Notes under the pieces: model-generated
Database searches by the model: none
Told to the model about the DNA's origin: nothing
The model's input: the letters and a program-made list of their open reading frames with translations, nothing else
Position numbers and translations under genes: made by a program
Shown here: positions 17,327 to 26,170 of the stretch, in pieces
Numbering within the stretch: position 1 is the first letter of the stretch
Layout of the letters: every line of letters begins with the position of its first letter
Assembly: GCF_000632495.1 (NCBI RefSeq)
Contig: NZ_JFZT01000019.1
Location: forward strand, 1 to 64,000
DNA length: 64,000 nucleotides
Direction of reading: 5' to 3'
Source of the DNA: Candidatus Acidianus copahuensis
GTDB lineage: Archaea > Thermoproteota > Thermoprotei_A > Sulfolobales > Sulfolobaceae

Positions 17327-18658
17327 TTAGATGTTATTGCATACAAGTTTTAAGCTATCCATCATCTCTTCAATATCTGAAGTCCAAAACCTTATCATAG
17401 CTTCTTTACCCTTCATTCCTCTATCGAAGATTATCTGAGGGACTCGTCCGTAATTCTCTTTAATATATTGAATAATCCATTGCATCGTTTTACCTTCACC
17501 ATGTTGAGGTTCTTTTTCTCTATTAATTTCAATAGTTTCATATCCAATATCTTTAAATATCTTTAAGATATTTTCATCAAATCTTAAGTTAATAAGTGAA
17601 TTTGCATTCTCTTTAAAATTTATAATAGATAAAAGCATTCTGGCTGTATGTGTCGGATTTCCAAAGACTGCTGGAAAACCTACTTTTACTTTATTGTTCC
17701 AACTCTTACTAATCCGACCTCTGTAAGTTGCTATATCGTTAATTCCGTCTACGTATTGAGGGGGTATAGAGTGTGCAAAGTTTGATTGAACCTCGGGTAT
17801 TAGCGTCCAAAAGCGTTGAAGTCCTTCTATAAAGTCTCCAAACTTTATCATTTCTTCAATAACTGAAAATTTAAATGATTTCTTTTCTAGGGATACTAAA
17901 GGATCTATTGGGCCTATTCCTTTACCTATATTTAAGCCGTGTAAAATAGCATCTTGAAGAACTCTTCTGGCCTCAAAGAAGGCATTTTCAACGCTCTTAC
18001 CTTTAGCTATTTCTGCAGCAATAACTGTAGAAAATACACTACCCGTCCCATGAGTATCCTTAACATTAAGTCTTGGATATCCAGCCTTTACCACTTCCTT
18101 TCCATTACAGAGCACGTCAAAACTATAATCTGAACTAATATGTCCTCCTTTAACTATTACATACTCTATTCCAAACTCATCTCTAATCTTTTTACACGCA
18201 TGTAAAGCGTCCTCTAATGAACTAATGTTCATTCTGGAGAGAAAAGATGCCTCAATAGCATTTGGAGTCAAAACAGTGGCTTTTTTTAAAATTATTCTCT
18301 TATAATCATCAAGATCATTAATCAGTTGAGTTCCATCTTTAGCGTGAATTACTGGGTCAACTACTATATTACTCGATACTTTGTCCTCTATTACCTTAAA
18401 TTGATGGCTATTATATACCATTCCTATTTTTGTTATTTTAACCTCAAAATCTTGGAAAATAATTTCTATCTCCTTAGATAGAAATAGTGGATCAACGGGT
18501 ATTATGCCAAAGATTCCCATAGTGTTTTGTGCCGTAATTGCTGTTGGTGCGAGTACTCCATGTACACCTCTAGACTCAAAAGTCTTCACATCAGTCTCAG
18601 ATCCTGCTCCATTACCTGTGTCTATTCCAGCTATTGAGAGACCTACTGGCTTATTCAC
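17327..18658 (-). CDS. thiDN: Bifunctional HMP/HMP-P kinase – thiamine phosphate synthase (ThiD–ThiN)
   Basis: The N-terminal ~260 residues are a ThiD ribokinase-fold kinase (GLSIAGIDTGNGAG at the start; NVKDTHGTGSVFSTVIAAE with the catalytic GTGD-like region) that converts hydroxymethylpyrimidine to its diphosphate. The C-terminal ~180 residues are ThiN, the archaeal thiamine phosphate synthase (VGFPAVFGNPTHTARM, PQIIFDRGMKGKEAMIRFW). The arrangement is normal for archaea. It overlaps moaDE upstream by 8 nt. Confidence 0.94.
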   Translation of the reverse strand: MNKPVGLSIAGIDTGNGAGSETDVKTFESRGVHGVLAPTAITAQNTMGIFGIIPVDPLFLSKEIEIIFQDFEVKITKIGMVYNSHQFKVIEDKVSSNIVVDPVIHAKDGTQLINDLDDYKRIILKKATVLTPNAIEASFLSRMNISSLEDALHACKKIRDEFGIEYVIVKGGHISSDYSFDVLCNGKEVVKAGYPRLNVKDTHGTGSVFSTVIAAEIAKGKSVENAFFEARRVLQDAILHGLNIGKGIGPIDPLVSLEKKSFKFSVIEEMIKFGDFIEGLQRFWTLIPEVQSNFAHSIPPQYVDGINDIATYRGRISKSWNNKVKVGFPAVFGNPTHTARMLLSIINFKENANSLINLRFDENILKIFKDIGYETIEINREKEPQHGEGKTMQWIIQYIKENYGRVPQIIFDRGMKGKEAMIRFWTSDIEEMMDSLKLVCNNI

Positions 18659-19340
18659 CCCTTTTCACCCTTGTATTACCCGCGACCACCCAAAAGTCTC
18701 CATCATCTCTAACCTCTAGTTTCCATATACCAGTAGTATGTTTTACTAATTCAATTCCTTCTTCTATAGCACGTATTGCGTCCTTCCTTCCCTTGCCTAA
18801 ACACATAATTAATATAACGTCATCCCCAGGTTTCATATTAGATATCGCGTGGATTATTTTAACCTTAATTAAGTCTGGATATTTTTTAAGTAAGCTTTCC
18901 TCAATCTCCATCAATCTTTTTATTGTATAATCTTCATAGCTTTCATATCTAAGCTCATATACTTCATGATTATCAACCTTTCCTTTTACAAAACCTAGAT
19001 AAGTTACCATAGATCCGGCTTCAGGAGGCGCTTGAGATCTAAAATCCTTTATTTCTTTTAAAAAATCGAATTTTCCTTTAATTAATTCACCTCCTGCAGG
19101 TGGGGGTAAAATCGCTATTTCATCTCCATCAGCTATTTCTTGTGAAATCGATCCGTTGACTAGAACTGCGATATTTGTTCCTGCAATACCTTTTTCTAAA
19201 ATTTCTTCCATTTTCTTTCCATATTTGTTGATTAGTTGTTTTTTTAAGCAAACAATATCTTTACATTGGGTTTCAATGATCTCTTCATTTTTCCCAGTAA
19301 TATCCTTTATAAATGCAAAGTACTTAATTCTTATCTTCAT
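18651..19340 (-). CDS. moaDE: MoaD–MoaE fusion, molybdopterin synthase
   Basis: This 229-residue protein joins a ubiquitin-like MoaD domain (1-82, ending DEIAILPPPAGG) to a complete MoaE (about 90-229, with VRGK-like GFVKGKVDNHEV and the catalytic-site segment CLGKGRKDA). Molybdopterin synthase converts cPMP to molybdopterin using sulfur carried as a thiocarboxylate on the C-terminal Gly of MoaD. Here that Gly-Gly is internal, so proteolytic release is probably needed. The start is the ATG at 19340 because MKIRIKYFAFIKDI begins the MoaD fold. The gene is divergent from the 134-residue gene next door. Confidence 0.92.
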   Translation of the reverse strand: MKIRIKYFAFIKDITGKNEEIIETQCKDIVCLKKQLINKYGKKMEEILEKGIAGTNIAVLVNGSISQEIADGDEIAILPPPAGGELIKGKFDFLKEIKDFRSQAPPEAGSMVTYLGFVKGKVDNHEVYELRYESYEDYTIKRLMEIEESLLKKYPDLIKVKIIHAISNMKPGDDVILIMCLGKGRKDAIRAIEEGIELVKHTTGIWKLEVRDDGDFWVVAGNTRVKRGE

Positions 19341-19375
19341 ATTACTCTCTATCCTTTTTTCCGTTGAAAATATAA

Positions 19376-19780
19376 ATGAACTCCTCTGAGGATGACAAGA
19401 TTTTGAACCTGTTAGGCACAAGTAGTTCAAATAGTTTATATCGAAAATTGGATGAAATAGAAAATATGCTTAGAATAGCATTAAACGAAAAAAAATCTAG
19501 AGAAAGGACAATTTGCGAAGAAATTCTTGATAAAGGATTCATAGTAGTTGAAAGAGTGAATAAAAATGTTCATCCAAATCTTAAGATAATAGAGCTGGAT
19601 GGAAAGTATCTGGTTACATTTTTGGATACTATTCAGATTCTAGATCTATTTTTTGAGAAGGGAGGAGCAAATCCTGAAGATATTATACCAAAGAGATTAC
19701 ATCCCTTCCTTAGTTATCTAAAGAGAAATGGGTTAATATATTATGATGGAAAGAGACAAAAATATGTTTTTATAACTTAA
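19376..19780 (+). CDS. Hypothetical protein, helical with winged-helix-like C-terminus
   Basis: I do not recognise this 134-residue protein. It starts with a Ser/Asp-rich segment, then a charged helix (RKLDEIENMLRIAL) and a C-terminal part (RLHPFLSYLKRNGLIYYDGKRQKYVFIT) that looks like the last helix and beta wing of a DNA-binding winged helix. It is divergent from moaDE with only 35 nt between starts, so a regulator of that operon is possible but unproven. The 379-nt gap that follows is AT-rich and holds nothing recognised. Confidence 0.6.
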   Translation: MNSSEDDKILNLLGTSSSNSLYRKLDEIENMLRIALNEKKSRERTICEEILDKGFIVVERVNKNVHPNLKIIELDGKYLVTFLDTIQILDLFFEKGGANPEDIIPKRLHPFLSYLKRNGLIYYDGKRQKYVFIT

Positions 19781-20159
19781 AACTAATTTATTTTTTAAAA
19801 TCTAAGTAAACTTTTATGTTGATGTATATTTCATGATATGAAAATCAACAGTTATACTCATTATCTAGCCAAAAATAATAAAATCCCTTTGTCACGATAT
19901 AGGCGAGTTTAAAATATGGTAATTATATAATTAAACTAGTTAATCAAGGTTCAATGAAACTCTCAATATATATGATATACATATTCCATTTTCAGAATTA
20001 AAAATAATAATTTAATATTTCTTAGATTAACTATCTTATTCATTAAATAAGGGCTAATCTAACTTTGAGAAAGGTAAAGCATTATTGTCAAGAAATGGTT
20101 AGTTCGTCTATCTATATAAGAGATATTTATCTCAACTTTGTGGGTAAGCCTTTCTCATC

Positions 20160-22451
20160 CTAAGTGTAGCCTATTCTTATAAATATATCCTGAATTGCGT
20201 TTTCTGTTGGAACCTTTTTTATCGCTTCTAGTATACCCTTTTTAAATTCTTCTTGACTTACCAAGTTTCTTGCTTCATAATCTAGTTTTGGCGAATTAAG
20301 TATAGAAGGAATCAACGAATTTATAGTCTCAGATAAATCTATGGAAACTAAATAATCGACGACTCTCCTTACTTTTTCCTTAAGTAAAATGTTATCGTTT
20401 AAAAGGCTCTTAAAGTAACTCTTCAAAGAGAAGTCCTTATTTACGTTATCGCTTAAAATAGATAAGAATCTTTTCCTAATTATTGGAATTATAATTAATA
20501 TAAAGTAATTTTTTCCTCCCATATTCCAATCAATTACCCTTTCAGCAATATCATCAGCTGATGATATAATTCCTTCTATAAGAGATTGTCTAGCCAGTTC
20601 AACTATTTCTTGATCTTGCACCTGAATATTTTGAAGTGTCATAGTAGTACTTGTATTCTTTAAAAACTGAGAGTATACTGAATTTGTTGAGAACTTCCAA
20701 GTGGAAAATGGACATATAGTCAACACGTCCTTTTTAGGTGTATTAACTTGTTTCCCCATGTATGTTGTTATAGAAAGTCCTGCACACTCCTTGTCATCCC
20801 CTTCTATTCCTAGCTTTCTTGCCCAACATCCTGCATGAACTTTACCCTTAATGTGGGGTTTTATAACTTCATAAGCGAGTATTCCTTGATCTCCCGATAG
20901 CCTATTATATACATAAAGGCCTTCAGGACATAGAAAGTAAACTCTTACAGCGTTTAATTTTTCTTTCTTATCTAATATGGATAAAACCTCTCTTTTTGCC
21001 CCCTCAATATCACCTGAGTTATACTTGTCAAATCCACAACACCCCTCTACGATTTTTATTCTAGGGGAATATTGAGAGCTTAGTTCATTGCCATTACTTA
21101 ACAGAAAGTCCATAAAACCTTCAAGGCCTATTGGATCATATTTAGCTGCACAACCTACAAAAAGAATAAAAATAGGCTTATTTTTGTAAGTTGCTTCCAG
21201 CATATTTTCTAATTCCTTAATTTTATGAGAAACACTAGTTGGTTCAATAGAAAACGCCATTCTATTTTTTCCTAATCTAGGCAAAGCCTCTGTAAGCTGC
21301 GAAATGTTTATCTTTTCTGGGCATATATCTTCATCATTTTTACAGCCAAAACAGTACTCGAATTCAGTTTCAGCGGATATTAATCTCATTATTTTGCCTA
21401 CAGGAGAGAGGTAAATATCCTTCGTAGTTCTATACGCAAGGCATGAGTCGAGGCATAAACCACAGTTAATACATTTTAACGCATCATTATACAAGCTAGA
21501 GAATTTTAAGTCTGAAAAGTTTGCCTTCTCAAAGACTTTCGGAATTTCTGGTTTTTTCTTAAACTTTGACATGATTGTTTTATGCACTTCATTATAGTTA
21601 CTGTTGGAAGGAAATGGAAGTACTGATGGATTCTTATTTAAAAATCCAAGAAAAGCCTCTATTTCATTAAAACTAATTGTACCGAAAGTTACGAAATATT
21701 TTGACGGTGAATTAAAATTTATTATATACCCAAATTTCTTTTCCATAGGAGCCTTGTTGATTTCATCGAGGCTTATTGCTCTAACAGCTACTGGTATCTT
21801 CCCTTGAATAAACAAATTGCTAGAAAGAGCAAACAGGTCTTTTATTACTTGAATTGAGGGAATTGGAGTACCTTCGCTTCCATTAACAAAAGGGGAATAA
21901 AGTGAGGGAACGTAGTACTTTGTAGTTACTTTTTCTCCCTCGTAGAGTAGAATGGCAGACCAGGCAAAACGATTTTCGCTTTCTACTTCTAGCAGCTCTT
22001 GATAGTTAACTACTCCTATCTCAGATATACCGTTCTCTTTTATAGTTCCTAGTTCTTTTTTACCCTTGATAAAACCAAACTTATAACTTCCAAAACCAGA
22101 TCCATTTGTGTGTATAAAACCTCCTACAGTTCCCTTGTCATACAATGGGAACAAAGATGGTAAAACTCCATATCTTTCCATAATTGATATCAATTTTCCG
22201 TATTCTATTCCAGACGGTACTTCAGCAAAGCTTATTCCATTCCTTTTTTCTACAAGTTTGAAATAAGTTCCATCAGGAAGAATTTCTGGAGCTCTTATTA
22301 ATTTAGGCTTTTTATATTGAACAAGTTCTCCTGACATTGATGTAAGGTTTCCTATAACTATATCTTTTTCATCTTCTATATAGTACTTTTTAATAATATC
22401 AGGACCATTGTAGGTCAATGCCCTGCTGAAGATAGAAGCGTCAAGAATCAA
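20160..22451 (-). CDS. FAD-linked oxidase fused to ferredoxin/Fe-S oxidoreductase (GlcD–GlpC-like)
   Basis: This 763-residue protein has an N-terminal FAD_binding_4 (VAO/PCMH-type) domain with GTVGGFIHTNGSGFGSYKFG (about 107-126). A ferredoxin-like module follows, with KCINCGLCLDSC and a second cluster YCFGCKNDEDICP (about 330-380). A CCG-like domain comes next (FVGCAAKY, VEGCCGFDK), then a C-terminal helical extension of about 150 residues. The layout resembles D-lactate or glycolate dehydrogenases passing electrons to quinone or a soluble carrier; the substrate is unknown. The start is a TTG, supported by a TATA-like element about 28 nt upstream. The FAD half is somewhat short for the family. 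Confidence 0.8.
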   Translation of the reverse strand: MILDASIFSRALTYNGPDIIKKYYIEDEKDIVIGNLTSMSGELVQYKKPKLIRAPEILPDGTYFKLVEKRNGISFAEVPSGIEYGKLISIMERYGVLPSLFPLYDKGTVGGFIHTNGSGFGSYKFGFIKGKKELGTIKENGISEIGVVNYQELLEVESENRFAWSAILLYEGEKVTTKYYVPSLYSPFVNGSEGTPIPSIQVIKDLFALSSNLFIQGKIPVAVRAISLDEINKAPMEKKFGYIINFNSPSKYFVTFGTISFNEIEAFLGFLNKNPSVLPFPSNSNYNEVHKTIMSKFKKKPEIPKVFEKANFSDLKFSSLYNDALKCINCGLCLDSCLAYRTTKDIYLSPVGKIMRLISAETEFEYCFGCKNDEDICPEKINISQLTEALPRLGKNRMAFSIEPTSVSHKIKELENMLEATYKNKPIFILFVGCAAKYDPIGLEGFMDFLLSNGNELSSQYSPRIKIVEGCCGFDKYNSGDIEGAKREVLSILDKKEKLNAVRVYFLCPEGLYVYNRLSGDQGILAYEVIKPHIKGKVHAGCWARKLGIEGDDKECAGLSITTYMGKQVNTPKKDVLTICPFSTWKFSTNSVYSQFLKNTSTTMTLQNIQVQDQEIVELARQSLIEGIISSADDIAERVIDWNMGGKNYFILIIIPIIRKRFLSILSDNVNKDFSLKSYFKSLLNDNILLKEKVRRVVDYLVSIDLSETINSLIPSILNSPKLDYEARNLVSQEEFKKGILEAIKKVPTENAIQDIFIRIGYT

Positions 22452-22474
22452 CTCTGATCTCCTCTCTCTTTACT

Positions 22475-22486
22475 AAAATATAATAA
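22475..22486 (-). promoter_or_regulatory. TATA box for the FAD/Fe-S oxidoreductase
   Basis: On the minus strand ttatattttag lies about 28 nt before the TTG at 22451, supporting that start as leaderless. The plus-strand pantoate kinase TTG is only 39 nt away, so the two promoters overlap. Confidence 0.45.
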
Positions 22487-22490
22487 CTTT

Positions 22491-23252
22491 TTGCCTAAAA
22501 AGGTCATTGTGACATCGATATTTGTACCAATAAGTATTTCTGGCATTTGGTACCCAGTTTTATCAAAAAATCCAATAGAATCAGGTTCCATAGGTATCGG
22601 TCTCGTTTTAGATCCATATATAGAGGCTAAAGTAATCAGAGGGGATCCTGAAATAATACTAAATGGAGAAAAGATTTATTTTCCTAACGTTTACATTTTG
22701 AAGACTTTAGGAGGAGTTAAGGTAGAGATATCGACTAATATTCCTCTGGGTTATGGTTATGGGATGAGTGCGGTTCTAAGCTTAGCTTATGCATTAGGAG
22801 CGTCAAATCTTTATAACGTAAAAGAGGAGAAAGCGATAAGAACAGCTCATATAAGTGAAGTGATAAATGGAAATGGACTTGGTGATATTGAAGCTGAATA
22901 CATTGGAGGCGGACTTATTTATAGAGAAGTTCCAGGATTTCCAGGAAAAATCAGAAAAATTGACGTTGAATTCAATAGGCAACAGATATGTTCTAAACCA
23001 ATTGAAAGAATGGAAACCAAGGGGATAATAAAGAATAATCCTAAAGCTCTTCAGTACATTGATGAATTTCTAAGTAATCCAAGCATTGAGAACTTCTTCA
23101 ATCAGGCAAGAAAATTTACAGAAGATCTAGGCATGTTCTCTCCTTATCCCAATTCTTTTCGAAAGAAAGGATTAATAATTAGAATGGGAGAATGTAAGTC
23201 TCAAGGATGGATAGTCCACAATCTAGCGAAAATTGGGGCTCATCAGGAATAA
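22491..23252 (+). CDS. Pantoate kinase (GHMP family)
   Basis: This 253-residue GHMP kinase phosphorylates pantoate in the archaeal CoA pathway. It shows the N-terminal FVPISISGIWYPV, the GSIGIGLVLDP strand and the ATP loop PLGYGYGMSAVLSLAYALG (about 84-102). The start is a TTG, with no ATG nearby. The next gene, phosphopantothenate synthetase, starts 46 nt before this one ends, which secures the assignment by context. Confidence 0.88.
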   Translation: MPKKVIVTSIFVPISISGIWYPVLSKNPIESGSIGIGLVLDPYIEAKVIRGDPEIILNGEKIYFPNVYILKTLGGVKVEISTNIPLGYGYGMSAVLSLAYALGASNLYNVKEEKAIRTAHISEVINGNGLGDIEAEYIGGGLIYREVPGFPGKIRKIDVEFNRQQICSKPIERMETKGIIKNNPKALQYIDEFLSNPSIENFFNQARKFTEDLGMFSPYPNSFRKKGLIIRMGECKSQGWIVHNLAKIGAHQE

Positions 23253-24025
23253 TTCCTGCTAATCATCCTAGAAGAGAATCTCTTCTCATTAGAGAAAAAC
23301 TAGTAGAAGCGTTAAGGGAAAACATTCTAACAGAACACGGTCTAATTGCTCATGGGAGGGGAGAGTGCTTTGACTACCTTATAGGCGAAACAACAACTCC
23401 TTTTGCTAAAAGATCAATTGAGATCTCTGCTTCCTTATTGTTATTAGCTAAGAAACCAGTTATTTCAGTTAATGGTAACATGGCAGCATTAGTTCCAGAA
23501 GAGTTGGTAAAACTGGCTAATGAAATTCCAGCAAAGCTTGAAGTAAATCTTTTTTATAGGAATGAAAAAAGACTTAAATCAATCAAGGAAAAACTACAAA
23601 GAGCAGGAGCTACTGAGGTTCTAGGAGTTGAGGATGAACAAGTAACAATTCCAGAACTCTTTAGTGAGAGAAGAAGGGTAAGTAAGGAAGGAATATTCTC
23701 TTCAGATGTCGTTCTCTTAGCGTTAGAGGATGGAGATAGAACAGAAGCGTTAGTTAAAATGGGGAAGAAAGTTATATCCATAGATCTTAATCCGCTTTCT
23801 AGAACTTCCATTTTCTCTACAGTAACTATAGTTGATAACGTTACAAGGGCTATCCCTCTACTATTAAGTAAAGTTAAGGAAATGAAGACCTGGGATAGAG
23901 AAAGTCTTGTTAATTTATCAAAAAATTTCAACAATAGGGAAAATATAGCTATAGCCCTTTCATATATCTCAGAAAGAATTACTGCATTATCTGCTGACTT
24001 TAAGGGAAAAGGAAAGAGTATATAA
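23207..24025 (+). CDS. 4-phosphopantoate–beta-alanine ligase (phosphopantothenate synthetase)
   Basis: The 272 residues match archaeal phosphopantothenate synthetase, which condenses 4-phosphopantoate with beta-alanine using ATP. Signatures are HGLIAHGRGECFDYLIGE (about 46-63), ISVNGNMAALVP, NLFYRNEKR, LALEDGDRTEALV and ISIDLNPLSRTS. It overlaps pantoate kinase by 46 nt, and panB lies opposite just downstream. The three cover pantoate formation to phosphopantothenate. The ATG at 23207 gives a slightly long N-terminus, and no later ATG precedes the HPRRESL segment. Confidence 0.93.
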   Translation: MDSPQSSENWGSSGIIPANHPRRESLLIREKLVEALRENILTEHGLIAHGRGECFDYLIGETTTPFAKRSIEISASLLLLAKKPVISVNGNMAALVPEELVKLANEIPAKLEVNLFYRNEKRLKSIKEKLQRAGATEVLGVEDEQVTIPELFSERRRVSKEGIFSSDVVLLALEDGDRTEALVKMGKKVISIDLNPLSRTSIFSTVTIVDNVTRAIPLLLSKVKEMKTWDRESLVNLSKNFNNRENIAIALSYISERITALSADFKGKGKSI

Positions 24026-24043
24026 TAAAAACTATGTTTATAT

Positions 24044-24820
24044 TTATTCCTTATAATTTTCTTTAAACGGGAATTTTCCGGTTTTTACATCTTCTGTAAA
24101 ACTTTTAACTGCACTCAATATTTGCTCCTTCAAATTTAGATAAGGCTTTGCGAAGTATGGGATAAATTCTCCTAATCCTAACACGTCATGTATGACAAGG
24201 ACTTGTCCATCACAGTGTGGTCCTGATCCGATGCATATCGTTGGTATTTTTATTGTATCTGTGATTTTCTTAGCTATATGGGACAAAGTGTTCTCAATTA
24301 CTATAGAAAAAGCTCCTGCGTCCTCCAACGCTTTCGCATCAGATACTAGTTTATCTTCGTCCTTCATAATCCTATATCCACCTATTCTTAGGACTCTTTG
24401 AGGGGTCAAACCAATGTGCCCCATCACAGGTATCCCTGCCTCAACAATTTTACTTACTTTTTCCTCTATTTCAGATCCTCCCTCTAATTTAACTGCATGT
24501 GCACCTTCCCTTGCCATTTTCCCTGCGTTATATATTGCTTTTTCAACAGATTGCTCATAACTCATGAATGGCATATCAGCAACAATCAATTGCTTTATTC
24601 CAGCCCTTGCTACAGCCCTCACGTGACTAACCATATCTGTCATAGTTACTTGAAGTGTAGTAGGATAACCTAAAACATTCATTCCTAGCGAGTCTCCTAC
24701 TAATACAGCATCCAAATCACTTCTTGATAGGATTTTCGCCATCGAAAAGTCGTATACTGTCAACATCACTATCTTTTCCTTTCCCTTTTTCTTTATGAAA
24801 TCCCGTATTGGACTTGACAT
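24044..24820 (-). CDS. panB: 3-methyl-2-oxobutanoate hydroxymethyltransferase
   Basis: This 258-residue (beta/alpha)8 enzyme makes ketopantoate from 2-oxoisovalerate and methylene-tetrahydropterin. Diagnostic features are LTVYDFSMAKI, LVGDSLGMNVLGY, VKLEGG, MGHIGLTPQ and GSGPHCDGQVLVIHD. It converges on the phosphopantothenate synthetase gene, completing a CoA-precursor group. Its first 104 nt are also covered by the 3' end of the upstream gene in another frame. Confidence 0.95.
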   Translation of the reverse strand: MSSPIRDFIKKKGKEKIVMLTVYDFSMAKILSRSDLDAVLVGDSLGMNVLGYPTTLQVTMTDMVSHVRAVARAGIKQLIVADMPFMSYEQSVEKAIYNAGKMAREGAHAVKLEGGSEIEEKVSKIVEAGIPVMGHIGLTPQRVLRIGGYRIMKDEDKLVSDAKALEDAGAFSIVIENTLSHIAKKITDTIKIPTICIGSGPHCDGQVLVIHDVLGLGEFIPYFAKPYLNLKEQILSAVKSFTEDVKTGKFPFKENYKE

Positions 24821-25388
24821 TTATCCTAGAGGAGACCTTATATGAGAGAGTTAAAATTCTTTTTACTCTTAAAGCTATACTGTATGTTTCCTCATATTGT
24901 GATGCTCTCTTATATAGGTTCACTAAGTCTACTAGATCTTCGAAAGCGATCCTCTTTATCGCTATCTTATCTACATCTGATAAAGAAGGCTTTGTAAGTA
25001 AGAAATTAAGTTTTTTCTCTAATTCATCCATATTAAGACTGTTGGCCTGAACTCTTATTAGGGTTATCTCAGGATCTTCCTCCGGTTCCAATGTCTTGGA
25101 GATTTCATCAATCTCAATAAATTTCCACCAGTGTTGGTTGGAGGACTTATATGTAGTCTCTATTATTCCATAGTCCTTTTCAAATGCTCGTAAAATCATC
25201 TTTGGATCTCCATCAAAGCCTAGCTGTTGGAGCTTGATTACAACTGATTTATAGTCAAAATCTCCTAACTCTGAATTTCCGTTTTCTCTAGCTACCTCTA
25301 AAGCAGCCTTCAATACATACTTGCCTCTATCGCCGAATCTTAGTAAAGCTTCTGTAGTTCTATCTGCAACTCCTCCAACCATAAACAT
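24717..25388 (-). CDS. Hypothetical protein, probable winged-helix N-terminus
   Basis: This protein of about 223 residues begins with a helical, possibly winged-helix region (RFGDRGKYVLKAALEVAREN, then YKSVVIKLQQLGF, then a hydrophobic wing HWWKFIEIDEI). A long helical region follows, with TPR-like character. It is not assigned to a family. I start at the ATG at 25388 because a TATA-like sequence lies about 27 nt upstream. The last 34 or so codons run in another frame through the start of panB, and the low-complexity KEKGKGKDSD tail there may be read-through after a lost stop. It is divergent from the ABC transporter genes. Confidence 0.6.
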   Translation of the reverse strand: MFMVGGVADRTTEALLRFGDRGKYVLKAALEVARENGNSELGDFDYKSVVIKLQQLGFDGDPKMILRAFEKDYGIIETTYKSSNQHWWKFIEIDEISKTLEPEEDPEITLIRVQANSLNMDELEKKLNFLLTKPSLSDVDKIAIKRIAFEDLVDLVNLYKRASQYEETYSIALRVKRILTLSYKVSSRINVKSNTGFHKEKGKGKDSDVDSIRLFDGENPIKK

Positions 25389-25438
25389 TATGTTATAAGG
25401 AAGAAATATATTATATTCAATCAAATATCAATCATGGT

Positions 25439-26170
25439 ATGATTAATGACAACACCATAGTTAATGTTACTGGCTTAAGGAAATCCTTTGGTAATAGAAG
25501 CATTATTGAAGGGCTTACTTTTTCTGCGGAAAGGAATAAGGTCTTTGGCATTATAGGGCCAAACGGAGCTGGGAAAACTACAACGCTGAGAATTCTTTCA
25601 GGTATTATCAGACATTACGATGGAGATGTAAAAATTTTAGATCTTACACCCGATGAAGCTAGAAAACAAGGTTATATTTCATACATGCCAGAAGACTCTT
25701 TCCCATATGATAGGCTAACCGGAATAGAAAACCTAGAATTTTATGCCAATATATATGCGAAATCTCATAAGCAAGCTAGAGAGTTCGTAGAAAGAGGAAT
25801 TAAGATAGCAGATCTTGGGGATAGAATATACGATAAAACCTCAGAGTATAGCAGAGGAATGAAAAGAAGGCTAATAATAGCTAGGACTCTTATGGTTTCC
25901 CCAAAAATAGCTATTTTGGACGAACCAACGTCATCCCTTGACGTCGAGTCAGCCGTGATGGTTAGAAATACTATAAGTTCTATGAAAAATGAGACTACAA
26001 TAATTCTTTCTTCTCATAATATGCTTGAAGTGGAATATTTATGTGATTATATTCTTCTCTTAGATAAAGGGAAGGCTCTAAGGTTTGGAAAGCCTTCAGA
26101 TATAATAAGGGAAATGGATGTGAGAAATTTAGAGGAAGCATTTCTACTTCTTACAGGTGAGGGAAAGTGA
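25439..26170 (+). CDS. ABC transporter ATP-binding protein
   Basis: This 243-residue ABC ATPase of the CcmA/NatA type has a Walker A (GPNGAGKTT, 40-48), a variant signature (YSRGMKRRL), a Walker B (IAILDEPTSSLD) and a switch His (LSSHNM). It pairs with the ABC-2 permease that starts 4 nt before its stop. The pair is likely an exporter or resistance-type transporter, with unknown substrate. Confidence 0.92.
   Translation: MINDNTIVNVTGLRKSFGNRSIIEGLTFSAERNKVFGIIGPNGAGKTTTLRILSGIIRHYDGDVKILDLTPDEARKQGYISYMPEDSFPYDRLTGIENLEFYANIYAKSHKQAREFVERGIKIADLGDRIYDKTSEYSRGMKRRLIIARTLMVSPKIAILDEPTSSLDVESAVMVRNTISSMKNETTIILSSHNMLEVEYLCDYILLLDKGKALRFGKPSDIIREMDVRNLEEAFLLLTGEGK

Noticed and set aside
20065..20158. 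gagaaagg/cctttctc inverted repeat in the AT-rich gap before the FAD/Fe-S gene
   Set aside because: Only 8 bp with a loop of about 75 nt in AT-rich DNA; expected by chance.
24044..24820. Possibility that panB is not expressed because of the overlapping upstream frame
   Set aside because: panB is full length with all motifs; overlapping frames on the same strand do not prevent translation.
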